Shown one piece after another: positions 1 to 6,619 of a stretch of DNA of 21,381 bases. The notes under the pieces were generated by a model. It had not been told where the DNA came from, ran no database searches, and saw only the letters and a list, made by a program, of their open reading frames with translations. The stretch comes from CAZLFQ01 sp964625465 (lineage in GTDB: Bacteria > Pseudomonadota > Alphaproteobacteria > Rickettsiales > Midichloriaceae), in contig CAZVFD010000025.1 in NCBI GenBank assembly GCA_964625465.1, positions 1 through 21,381 of the forward strand. Reading direction: 5' to 3'. The stretch's first letter is position 1; each line of letters begins with the position of its first letter. The position numbers and the translations under genes are program-made.

Positions 1-384
1 TCAGACAAGGTTTCACGTGCCTCGCCTTACTCAAGTCTTGAATTTCTCTTTTCGCATACGGGACTATCACCCACTATGGTCAACCTTTCCAGATTGTTCT
101 ACTAATACAAATTCAAGCACTGGCCTATTCCGCTTTCGCTCGTCACTACTAGCGGAGTCTCATTTGATGTCCTTTCCTTCAGGTACTTAGATATTTCAGT
201 TCTCTGAGTTCGCTTCTTTAACCTATGTATTCAGTTAAAGATACCACAAAGTGGTGGGTTTCCCCATTCGGAAATCTGCGGATCAATGTGTATTGACAAC
301 TCCCCGCAGCTTATCGCAGCCTGTCACGTCCTTCTTCGCCTTCTATCGCCTAGGCATCCATCTAATGCTCTTCTCTTTTTTAAA
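1..384 (-). rRNA. rrl: 23S ribosomal RNA, 5' portion (partial, runs off the left edge)
   Basis: The reverse complement reads as the conserved 5' domain of bacterial 23S rRNA. Recognisable blocks include GGATGCC near 353-359, the segment meaning 'TTTCCGAATGGGGAAACCC' near 260-280, 'CTAAGTACC' near 183-191, and the 'AGTAGTGACGAGCGAAAG' block near 135-155. The 5' end is placed at about 384 by counting back 32 nt from the GGATGCC block, as in E. coli, and is accurate to a few bases. No 16S gene, tRNA-Ile or tRNA-Ala lies in the roughly 350 nt upstream; the next gene is gshB on the other strand. This matches the unlinked 16S / 23S-5S arrangement known in Rickettsiales. Confidence 0.97.
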
Positions 385-474
385 GCTGGTCCTTAATACT
401 GAATGATGTCGTTTACAGAATTAAACTTATAATTTTATAAACATCACTCTTTAAAATTTCATTTTTTTTCCCGT

Positions 475-498
475 CCTACAACGCTCATTTGTTGTAGG
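475..498 (-). other. Stem-loop in the 23S leader
   Basis: This is a perfect 8-bp inverted repeat, CCTACAAC (475-482) and GTTGTAGG (491-498), with an 8-nt loop. It lies within the predicted 23S leader. On neither strand is it directly followed by a T run, so it does not look like a terminator. It could be a processing or structural element of the precursor rRNA (inference). Confidence 0.4.
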
Positions 499-551
499 CT
501 CTTAGTATATAAAAAATTTTATTTTTAAGAACATTTAAATTTTGTTCACAA

Positions 552-580
552 TTTCAAAAGAACAAGTGACTTACGTCACT
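552..580 (-). promoter_or_regulatory. boxB/boxA-like rRNA antitermination leader element
   Basis: In the 23S leader, read on the minus strand, a perfect 6-bp hairpin AGTGAC-GTAA-GTCACT (580-565) is followed at once by TTGTTCTTTTGAAA (565-552). The second element resembles the boxA of rRNA operons (E. coli TGCTCTTTAACA), which binds NusB/NusE. Hairpin then boxA is the usual order in rRNA leaders. The match is by eye. Confidence 0.5.
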
Positions 581-625
581 TTCGAGCAACTTTCGTTTTT
601 AGTTAACGTCGTTGCGTGGATCAAG

Positions 626-654
626 TTTATAAGTCAAAAACCAAACCTCGTCAA
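626..654 (-). promoter_or_regulatory. Sigma-70-type promoter for the 23S rRNA transcript
   Basis: On the minus strand there is TTGACG at 654-649, a spacer of exactly 17 nt, then TATAAA at 631-626. Transcription would start near 619 and give a leader of about 235 nt before the mature 23S. A dedicated promoter here fits an rRNA gene that is not co-transcribed with 16S. Confidence 0.65.
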
Positions 655-680
655 CAACTAATTTCATTTTTTTTTATTTT

Positions 681-709
681 TTGTTAAACTATTTTTCACT
701 GCCTATATA
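681..709 (+). promoter_or_regulatory. Putative promoter of gshB
   Basis: TTGTTA (681-686), 17 nt, then TATATA (704-709). The start of transcription would be near 716, about 22 nt before the GTG start of gshB. It diverges from the 23S promoter in the same intergenic region. Each hexamer matches the consensus at 4 of 6 positions. Confidence 0.45.
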
Positions 710-737
710 TAACCCTTATTAAATCAAGAGGATAACC

Positions 738-1661
738 GTGCTAATTGCCGTTCAAGCAGACCCAATAAATTCGCTAAAAGTTGAAACTGATACTACATTG
801 TTGATAACTTTTGAACTTCAGAGGCGTGGTCATAAACTTTTTTTCTATACTCCAGCAGATTTATCACTCTTAAATGGCAAAGTTAGTGCCAAAGGATCTT
901 TTGTTAAACTTGATCTCGCAAAACCAAGTTTCTACAAGTCTGGCCGCAGGCAAGCACTTGATTTATCTAAAGCAACCATTGTTTTTGTTCGTCAGGACCC
1001 CCCTTTTGATATGCCGTACATCACTTCTACATACATATTAGAGCATCTGCCTAAAAGCACTTTGGTCTTAAATAATCCTGCGGTAATTAGAAACAACCCA
1101 GAGAAATTTATTGTTAATCACTTCCCCGAGTATACGCTCCCTACCCTAGTTTCTAGAGACCATGATGAATTTCTATCGTTCTTTCGCAAACACAAGAAAG
1201 TTATAATTAAGCCTTTATATGATTATGGCGGGCATCATGTAGAACTCATTGATAGCAACGCCAAGTTCAACAGTGTACTGCCAAAATACCTTAAAGATTT
1301 CACTATTATGCAGAAGTTTGTACCTTCGGTGCGTCAAGATGGCGACAAACGCGTAATCTTCTGTAATGGAAAAATTCTATGCACTTTGGGGAGAATAGCT
1401 GCCAAAGGAAAGGTAGTAACCAACTTAGCCGCAGGCGGCAAGGCTGTAAAATCCTCTCTTACCACTTCAGAAAAAAAGATGTGCTTAGATATAGCAAGAA
1501 AGCTCAAAAAGATGAATGTGTTCTTGGCTGGAGCCGATATAGTAGGCGGCAAGTTATTAGAAATAAACATCACCTCGCCCACTGCAATCAAAGCCTGTAA
1601 CGCCCTGGATGGCAAGAATTATGAGAAGGTGGTGGCGGATGAGATAGAGAAACTTATTTAA
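738..1661 (+). CDS. gshB: Glutathione synthetase
   Basis: This is the ATP-grasp ligase that joins glycine to gamma-glutamylcysteine to make glutathione in the cytoplasm. The 307-residue protein is close to the usual length (about 316). It shows the family blocks VRQDPPFD (84-91), an ATP-binding KPLYDYGG (158-165), DGDKRV, NLAAGG, and a C-terminal LLEINITSPT that supplies metal-binding residues. The start is GTG, chosen because AAGAGGA (726-732) lies 5 to 6 nt before it and a promoter sits just upstream. Its stop codon overlaps that of the convergent ankyrin gene. No gshA is visible in the window. The substrate-binding blocks are intact, so it should be active. Confidence 0.95.
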   Translation: MLIAVQADPINSLKVETDTTLLITFELQRRGHKLFFYTPADLSLLNGKVSAKGSFVKLDLAKPSFYKSGRRQALDLSKATIVFVRQDPPFDMPYITSTYILEHLPKSTLVLNNPAVIRNNPEKFIVNHFPEYTLPTLVSRDHDEFLSFFRKHKKVIIKPLYDYGGHHVELIDSNAKFNSVLPKYLKDFTIMQKFVPSVRQDGDKRVIFCNGKILCTLGRIAAKGKVVTNLAAGGKAVKSSLTTSEKKMCLDIARKLKKMNVFLAGADIVGGKLLEINITSPTAIKACNALDGKNYEKVVADEIEKLI

Positions 1662-3208
1662 ATCTGCCGTCCTTGGCTTGGGGCTGCGGCGAAGACTTTG
1701 TTATACAAACCTTTACAAAATATAAAAACAGGATTGAAAAAATTTGGATCACGAATTAGATTGCATCCTAAAACAACACCACAACTAGTTAAAGCTGTCA
1801 GACAGACTGTTGAAAGTAGCGAGTTTGACTTATAATCGGTCATAGCCAGAATTATCATGGAGCTAACCCCAAAAATTGCAGCTTCAGGTAGCCATTCTCC
1901 AAGCATTTTTTTTGCGACTCCATTTTGATACGAAAGCAATTGTCTAACCTTAGATTCCGCCAATAGAATTTTTTTAATTTCAGGATCACTGGCTACATCA
2001 ATAGCTGTCTCACCCCTATCGTTTCTGGCATAGATAAAAGCTCCACTTGCAACAAGCAGCTTCACTATTTCCTTATATCCCATCTTGGCTGCAATATGCA
2101 GCGCGGTCTCACCATTATTACTCCTTGAATTAACATCAACTCCCCATGAAATCAATAATCTCACCTCTTCAATTGGAGGATGCATAGACATGCCTAGGCA
2201 TATTCTACCTAACAATCCATCATCTTCCTTACTTTGACGAATGAATCTCTCCATTTCAACATGTCCTTTTTCAGCAATCTCAAAAAATGTGCTATCCCCT
2301 ATTATCTTTTTAAAAATTAATAATTCTCTGAGGTAAGAAGCCTCTTTTTTAAAACCGAAATCATCCAACCTCTTGTCAACATTCTCGTCATCTAAGGATT
2401 CTTTTCGAAGGAAGCCATATTCATAAATGAATCTTAGAATTAAATGCTTTATGAGCCCATCTCCTAATTCTTTATAGATCTTGGCAGCACTTAATTTAGG
2501 GGCATCTTTGGTAACGTGACCTGTGATAATTTCCACAATATGGTAAGGTTTTGCACTGTGACTCTTGCTAAGAAAGCTTAGGAAATTAGGGTTGATGCCA
2601 AGCAGCATCTGAATCAAATCTTTATGAGAACTTTTATAGCCATAATAAAAGTCCAGTTCAATTTTATCAAAACCATAAAATCTCTTGATCATATTTAATT
2701 GCAACAGAATACTATCAATCGGCATTGGCTTAGACAAGCCATAATTAGGATCAAAAATTCTATAACTGCACGTAACTCGGTCTTTTATAATTAATAATGC
2801 ATGCCCCCCACTCTCTTCTCGCATGACAATTCGCGCTGCCCCGCTATCACTAATCTCTCGAAATATTAAATCCTCAGTGACTTCAGATCTAACTCTTAAA
2901 CCTGATGTGCTCAAATAATCCTGTAGGTGTTGAGTAACATGTGTTCTAAAAAGCAATTTCTTATTTTTTCCTCTTTCTTTCAAAGACTCACGTCTAGCAT
3001 CTGTAAATCTAGCCACACAATCCTTTACAATACTTACAGGGTCTCTTGATGGATTAGCAGTGATTTTCTCTTTAATGACCAGACATATGCCAAAACACTG
3101 GCCCCCGCCATAAGCTCCGAGATATAATTTATCAAAATTTTCTTTGCTATTCTCCTGCTTGAAAGGAATGTCCAACATCCCACGTTCCCAATACGGCCTA
3201 TTTTGCAT
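1658..3208 (-). CDS. C58/YopT-like cysteine protease-ankyrin repeat protein (paralogue A)
   Basis: A 516-residue predicted effector. The N-terminal domain (about 1-165) has GQCFGIC with Cys38, GGH with His136, and FDPNYG with Asp153. That order and the 17-residue His-to-Asp spacing resemble the YopT/AvrPphB (C58, papain-fold) triad, where DPNFG follows the His. A middle region (about 230-340) is shared only with the neighbouring paralogue. Two to three ankyrin repeats follow (about 341-406), then a hydrophobic stretch (about 443-486) and the tail GLYNKVF...PSQGRQI. The ATG at 3208 is preferred over the longer frame starting at 3352: AGGGG lies 7 nt upstream, and the paralogue starts with the same MQN-PYWE. 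The longer form would run into the 3' end of that paralogue. No signal peptide is seen. The protease call rests on motifs and needs a structural check. Confidence 0.85.
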   Translation of the reverse strand: MQNRPYWERGMLDIPFKQENSKENFDKLYLGAYGGGQCFGICLVIKEKITANPSRDPVSIVKDCVARFTDARRESLKERGKNKKLLFRTHVTQHLQDYLSTSGLRVRSEVTEDLIFREISDSGAARIVMREESGGHALLIIKDRVTCSYRIFDPNYGLSKPMPIDSILLQLNMIKRFYGFDKIELDFYYGYKSSHKDLIQMLLGINPNFLSFLSKSHSAKPYHIVEIITGHVTKDAPKLSAAKIYKELGDGLIKHLILRFIYEYGFLRKESLDDENVDKRLDDFGFKKEASYLRELLIFKKIIGDSTFFEIAEKGHVEMERFIRQSKEDDGLLGRICLGMSMHPPIEEVRLLISWGVDVNSRSNNGETALHIAAKMGYKEIVKLLVASGAFIYARNDRGETAIDVASDPEIKKILLAESKVRQLLSYQNGVAKKMLGEWLPEAAIFGVSSMIILAMTDYKSNSLLSTVCLTALTSCGVVLGCNLIRDPNFFNPVFIFCKGLYNKVFAAAPSQGRQI

Positions 3209-3238
3209 ACACACCCCTTTAGACTTTTCGCATGCGAT

Positions 3239-3266
3239 ATTATACACACTTCCATCCGAAATCAAA
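3239..3266 (-). promoter_or_regulatory. Putative promoter of ankyrin paralogue A
   Basis: On the minus strand a perfect TATAAT (3244-3239) is preceded at 15 to 16 nt by TTGATT or TTTGAT. Transcription would begin near 3232, giving a leader of about 24 nt with the AGGGG ribosome-binding site. The spacer is short, so the -35 is uncertain. Confidence 0.4.
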
Positions 3267-3293
3267 GCCAACAATAAGTGTGGTGAAGCAACT

Positions 3294-4805
3294 CTAAATC
3301 TGCCGTCCGCGGCTTGGGGTTCTGCCAAAGACTTTGTTATATAAACCTTCACAAAACTTGGCTATATTACTTGAAAAAAATACGGATACGCCCCTGAACG
3401 TTTCAATACCTGCTTCTAAACTGCTAAGGGCTGTAGAATGCAGACTTCTTCTTACAGAGCTAAAAGCTCCATTCAAACATAATGAAGTAAAAATCAGTAA
3501 CTGCCTTGACAATGATGCGCTTGTTAAAATTTCTTTAATTTCTGGGTTTACTGCATCGAGAATAGCATTGCGCCCCAACCAGTCAGGTGTAAAAACAATG
3601 GCTCCGTTCTTAACCAAAAGTGAAACTACATCTTTTTTTTGCTGACTAGAAGCCCATCGCTGGGAATTAACAGCATCATGAAGCGGTGTATGACCAAAAA
3701 CATCCCGTGCGTTGACATCAGCCCCGTATGCAATTAAAAGCTTCACTTTCTCAACATTTCCTGAGAGAGCAGCTCTATGCAACTTAGTACTATAAAACAG
3801 CGGGTCTCTCTCATTAATTTTCTTTTTCTCTTCTTGTATAAACTTCAATAGTTCTTCATAACCTTTGTCAGCCGCTGCATTGAACTTATCTACGCCAACA
3901 TGCGTTCTAAACAAATTAAGCTCTCTAAAATAAGCAGCCTCTTTTTTAAAACCAAAATTCTCTAACCTATCGTGAACTTTTTTATGGTCTAAGCGAGGTT
4001 TTACTCCAAGTAAATCAAAGTAAAGAATGGAAAATACAATATACCTAACAAGCCCTTCTCCCAAATCACTATATATTTTTTCTGCACTTAGTTTTGAATC
4101 GCCTTGGGTTATCTCACCTAAAATCACTTTGACTATATGGTATGGCTTTGCTTTGCTGGCTTTAACCTGAGAGTTAGGAAAGCTAAAATTTAGCCCAAGC
4201 AACATAGTCATAAACTGCTTGAAAAAACTTTCATAACCATAGTGAAATTCTAATGCTGCACTACTATACCCATATGCTCGTTTAATCACATTTACTTGCA
4301 GCAGAACATTATTAAGCGTCATGGCAACCGATAATCCGTAATTTGGGTCAAAAATTCTATAAGCATTCTCTTTTCGGTCCTTTATAACCAATAATTCATG
4401 CCCACCATTTACATTGTTGATGGAAACTAAAGCTGAGCCACTATAAGAAATTTCTTGAGATAGAAGGTAGCCATAGAATTCACTCCTGCCCTTTAGAGCC
4501 GACATGTTTTGATACAATTGCAATCTTTGATTAACGTAAGTTCTGAGAAGCAATTTTTGATTCTTTTTTCTTTGATTAACAGACAAATATCTTGAATTAA
4601 TAAGCTTTATTGAAACTTGTCTAACGATCTCAACAGGGTCCTTGGATGGATTGGCGGCAATTTTTTCTTTGATTGTTAGACAAATTCCGAAACACTGACC
4701 CACCTCATATGCTCTAGGATAGATGCTATCCATTGCTTCTTTGATATCTCTCTGTTTAAAGTCAATATCTAACAGGCCCAATTCCCAATACGGCTTATTT
4801 TGCAT
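3294..4805 (-). CDS. C58/YopT-like cysteine protease-ankyrin repeat protein (paralogue B)
   Basis: A 503-residue paralogue of the next gene downstream, with the same plan. The N-terminal domain has Cys38 in GQCFGIC, His136 in GGH and Asp153 in FDPNYG, at numbers identical to paralogue A. The middle region (about 225-330) carries conserved AKPYHIV, LSAEKIY and NFGFKKEA blocks. Ankyrin repeats follow (about 335-419), including GADVNARD and TPLHDA. The tail is SSNIAKFCEGLYNKVF and RTPSRGRQI. The start matches paralogue A, but its ribosome-binding site (AAAGATAG) is weak. It is probably cytoplasmic or secreted by a route without an N-terminal signal; Rickettsiales use a type IV system with C-terminal signals (inference). 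Conservation of the triad while surrounding residues diverge suggests that activity is kept. Confidence 0.85.
   Translation of the reverse strand: MQNKPYWELGLLDIDFKQRDIKEAMDSIYPRAYEVGQCFGICLTIKEKIAANPSKDPVEIVRQVSIKLINSRYLSVNQRKKNQKLLLRTYVNQRLQLYQNMSALKGRSEFYGYLLSQEISYSGSALVSINNVNGGHELLVIKDRKENAYRIFDPNYGLSVAMTLNNVLLQVNVIKRAYGYSSAALEFHYGYESFFKQFMTMLLGLNFSFPNSQVKASKAKPYHIVKVILGEITQGDSKLSAEKIYSDLGEGLVRYIVFSILYFDLLGVKPRLDHKKVHDRLENFGFKKEAAYFRELNLFRTHVGVDKFNAAADKGYEELLKFIQEEKKKINERDPLFYSTKLHRAALSGNVEKVKLLIAYGADVNARDVFGHTPLHDAVNSQRWASSQQKKDVVSLLVKNGAIVFTPDWLGRNAILDAVNPEIKEILTSASLSRQLLIFTSLCLNGAFSSVRRSLHSTALSSLEAGIETFRGVSVFFSSNIAKFCEGLYNKVFGRTPSRGRQI
3297..3354. repeat. Duplicated 3' gene end (copy 2; copy 1 at 1661-1718)
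   Basis: The last 58 nt or so of the two long ankyrin genes align without gaps. Roughly 49 of 58 positions match by eye. The sequence just before the two start codons is also similar (GTCTAAAG, then GTGT before ATGCAAAATA). This marks a tandem duplication of the whole gene including its leader, with the ends kept more alike than the middle. Confidence 0.75.
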
Positions 4806-4928
4806 ACACTATCTTTAGACCACTATAGGTAGTTCTCACAGAAAACATCATACAGAACAAATGTTACAGCAGTATTAAGGAAACATTACACTTTTGTTAA
4901 ATCTAAATGACCTAACACTATACAGCGA

Positions 4929-5345
4929 CTAAAGCTCTGAAGAACCTGAATTTTCAGGATTATACCCATCATACATATTAGGTATACGAACCAAGGTTTG
5001 CGCCAAACCATTCAAAGTATAGTCACAAACTATCGATTCATAAAAATCTTTGCCACGAGCATACTCTTCGTGCCCAACTTCCTGCACAACTCTACCTTGA
5101 ACGCCTAATGCATCATACAGAGCATGATTTATGGTAGTTCTGATCTCAGGGTCAGAGGTAAACTTTTCAATATCTCTCAATTCATTATAGATTGCAGAAT
5201 ACTTTTCTTTCCAGTTCAGACCGCCTTCTATCTCCCAAAAAAGAAAGGGGATCTTACCCTTCTCATTACAATGGATCTTATTCATCTTATGAATAATTTT
5301 TTCAACAGCTTTTGCTGATTGTTTATCACTTCTAAAACTTCTCAT
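4929..5345 (-). CDS. Hypothetical protein, 138 residues, between ankyrin genes
   Basis: I do not recognise the family. The protein is charged and soluble, with no signal peptide, membrane segment or clear motif. It has a helical central part and ends in a polar tail (NPENSGSSEL). The ATG at 5345 is preferred because GAGGG lies 5 nt upstream and a near-perfect promoter ends just before it. A longer frame starting at TTG 5402 would put the -35 box inside the coding region, so that TTG is very unlikely to be the start. It lies on the same strand between two ankyrin paralogues and may be a further secreted or accessory protein of the same locus, but nothing in its sequence shows that. Confidence 0.65.
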   Translation of the reverse strand: MRSFRSDKQSAKAVEKIIHKMNKIHCNEKGKIPFLFWEIEGGLNWKEKYSAIYNELRDIEKFTSDPEIRTTINHALYDALGVQGRVVQEVGHEEYARGKDFYESIVCDYTLNGLAQTLVRIPNMYDGYNPENSGSSEL

Positions 5346-5373
5346 TTTACCCTCGCTATTAATTACGGAGGGA

Positions 5374-5402
5374 ATTGTACGCTGTTTAGATATAACTGTC
5401 AA
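5374..5402 (-). promoter_or_regulatory. Near-consensus sigma-70 promoter of the 138-residue gene
   Basis: On the minus strand there is TTGACA (5402-5397), exactly 17 nt, then TACAAT (5379-5374). The start of transcription would be near 5367, leaving a leader of about 22 nt that contains GAGGG before ATG 5345. The -35 box sits 3 nt beyond the stop codon of the upstream ankyrin gene. Confidence 0.75.
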
Positions 5403-5405
5403 CTC

Positions 5406-6017
5406 TTATAAAATCCGATCATCTCTGTTATAGATTGGGGTTCTACCAGAAATCTTATAGCCTAAATTTCCACAAAATGCGGCAATGTTACTGGTAAAAT
5501 ATTCCGATACTCCGCAAAGCTTATTGCCGAAGGGCAAATATTGAGCGACATTACAAAACACCTCGCAACTCAATAGTGCAACAAAAGCAGTGGTAAAGAG
5601 CAAATCTGCGCCAAAATCCTTTAAAAATTCAGGCACCCGTATTGAGGTATACAGTAGTAGTTGTCTAACTTTAGATACTTCACTCAACATCTTTTTAATT
5701 TCACAACTTCTTGTTAGGTCTATTGCCATACGACCACCATACCTTTCATAAACCAATGCTCCTTTTTCAATAAGAAGCTCAACCATCCCTACGTTTCTTT
5801 GCATAGCAGCAGTATGTAGTGGCGTTTCATCAGTCCTATCTTTGGTATTTACGTCCGCTCCAGCAGCAATTAACGCTTCTGCATCCCCTAACCTTCCTTC
5901 ACCAACCGCAATGAGTAGCTTTAGATTCAAGTCATCCTGGGTTGTCCACCCGTTATTAAGCATTGCACTAACGTTACCTAGCAAACAAAACATCTGCCAC
6001 TTGTCTAATACTGACAT
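5406..6017 (-). CDS. Ankyrin-repeat protein lacking the protease domain (paralogue C)
   Basis: A 203-residue protein with two to three ankyrin repeats (about 30-115), including LIAAGADVNTKDRTDETPLH and VELLIEKGA. It continues into EIKKML...SKVRQLL, a hydrophobic segment (about 140-165) and a tail, SNIAAFCGNLGYKISGRTP, that lines up with the C-terminal parts of the two longer neighbours. It therefore corresponds to their C-terminal half without the Cys-His-Asp domain. The start has AGAGGG 8 nt upstream and a promoter with its -10 at 6042-6037. It may be a truncated copy, or a stand-alone partner that binds the same target. No frameshift or remnant of the protease part is seen upstream, where the divergent promoter lies. 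Confidence 0.8.
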   Translation of the reverse strand: MSVLDKWQMFCLLGNVSAMLNNGWTTQDDLNLKLLIAVGEGRLGDAEALIAAGADVNTKDRTDETPLHTAAMQRNVGMVELLIEKGALVYERYGGRMAIDLTRSCEIKKMLSEVSKVRQLLLYTSIRVPEFLKDFGADLLFTTAFVALLSCEVFCNVAQYLPFGNKLCGVSEYFTSNIAAFCGNLGYKISGRTPIYNRDDRIL

Positions 6018-6036
6018 ATCAAGAACCCTCTAAAAT

Positions 6037-6066
6037 ATTGTATTTTTGGGTATTTAATGATACAAT
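6037..6066. promoter_or_regulatory. Symmetric overlapping divergent promoter
   Basis: On the plus strand TTGTAT (6038-6043), 17 nt, TACAAT (6061-6066). On the minus strand TTGTAT (6065-6060), 17 nt, TACAAT (6042-6037). Each -35 overlaps the -10 of the other strand. The plus promoter serves the lipoprotein gene and the minus one serves ankyrin paralogue C. Both have short leaders that fit the chosen ATG codons. Confidence 0.6.
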
Positions 6067-6094
6067 GCTGCAATTGTCAATTTTGGGGAAATTT

Positions 6095-6469
6095 ATGCAT
6101 TCAATACAGAAATTAGTAGCACTGTCTTTTGTTTTACTAACAGCAGCCTGCGGACCAATGTACGATACAACATATCAATATATTCCTCCACATTCCTCAG
6201 AAGGCAAAATTTGTTTAAGTAGTTGTTCGGCACTAAAGCAATCATGTAAAAATAATTGCGCGACTCAGACCAACATGTGCATTACAAACAATAACATTAG
6301 AAGACTTGCCGCGCATGCTGCAAAAGACCGTCAATATTATGAGCAATATTGCGATGATTACTCGTGCAGATCAGAATGCGATACAGAATACAACCATTGC
6401 TACCAAAACTGTGGCGGGCAAATAATCCCTCACACTCGCTGTGTATATAATTGTGACAAGGCAAGATAA
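6095..6469 (+). CDS. Small cysteine-rich lipoprotein
   Basis: A 124-residue protein. Its N-terminus MHSIQK, a hydrophobic core and LTAAC form a lipoprotein signal peptide with the lipid-bearing cysteine at 19; Thr at -3 is less usual. The mature part has twelve more cysteines (40, 44, 51, 55, 62, 86, 91, 95, 102, 106, 116, 120). The pattern C-X3-C-X6-C-X3-C occurs twice (40-55 and 91-106). It is probably anchored in the periplasm or outer membrane and disulfide-stabilised (inference). I do not recognise the family. The ATG at 6095 is chosen because GGGG lies 7 nt upstream and the frame from TTG 6038 would overlap the -35 box and spoil the signal peptide. Confidence 0.8.
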   Translation: MHSIQKLVALSFVLLTAACGPMYDTTYQYIPPHSSEGKICLSSCSALKQSCKNNCATQTNMCITNNNIRRLAAHAAKDRQYYEQYCDDYSCRSECDTEYNHCYQNCGGQIIPHTRCVYNCDKAR

Positions 6470-6560
6470 GAAGCGACTTTTTTTCTTGTATCCTACACAG
6501 CCCCCTCAACTGCCAGAGGACGAAGCAAGACTATTTATGCAAGATTTACAAATAATTAAA

Positions 6561-6589
6561 TTGATTTAGTTGAGTATTGTAAATATAAC
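6561..6589 (+). promoter_or_regulatory. Putative promoter of the glycan operon
   Basis: TTGATT (6561-6566), 17 nt, then TATAAC (6584-6589). Transcription would start near 6596, just before the first gene of the nine-gene plus-strand run. Confidence 0.5.
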
Positions 6590-6619
6590 ACTGATTGATA
6601 AAGCTTGCTAAAATTGCAA

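Noticed and set aside
445..456. boxA-like CTCTTTAAAA on the plus strand
   Set aside because: It is on the wrong strand for the 23S transcript and lies upstream of the gshB promoter, so it would not be in an rRNA leader.
385..737. tRNA or 16S gene upstream of 23S
   Set aside because: No cloverleaf or conserved 16S block can be found on either strand in this interval.
3209..3352. N-terminal extension of ankyrin paralogue A by 48 residues
   Set aside because: It overlaps the 3' end of paralogue B in another frame, crosses the likely promoter, and the paralogue itself begins at the equivalent of ATG 3208, which has a good ribosome-binding site.
1658..6017. CRISPR array or insertion sequence as the cause of the repeats
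   Set aside because: The repeats are gene-length paralogues and ankyrin codons, with no regular short spacers, terminal inverted repeats or transposase.
6038..6094. TTG start for the lipoprotein gene
   Set aside because: The TTG is part of the -35 box, and the extra residues would precede a clear lipoprotein signal peptide that starts at ATG 6095.
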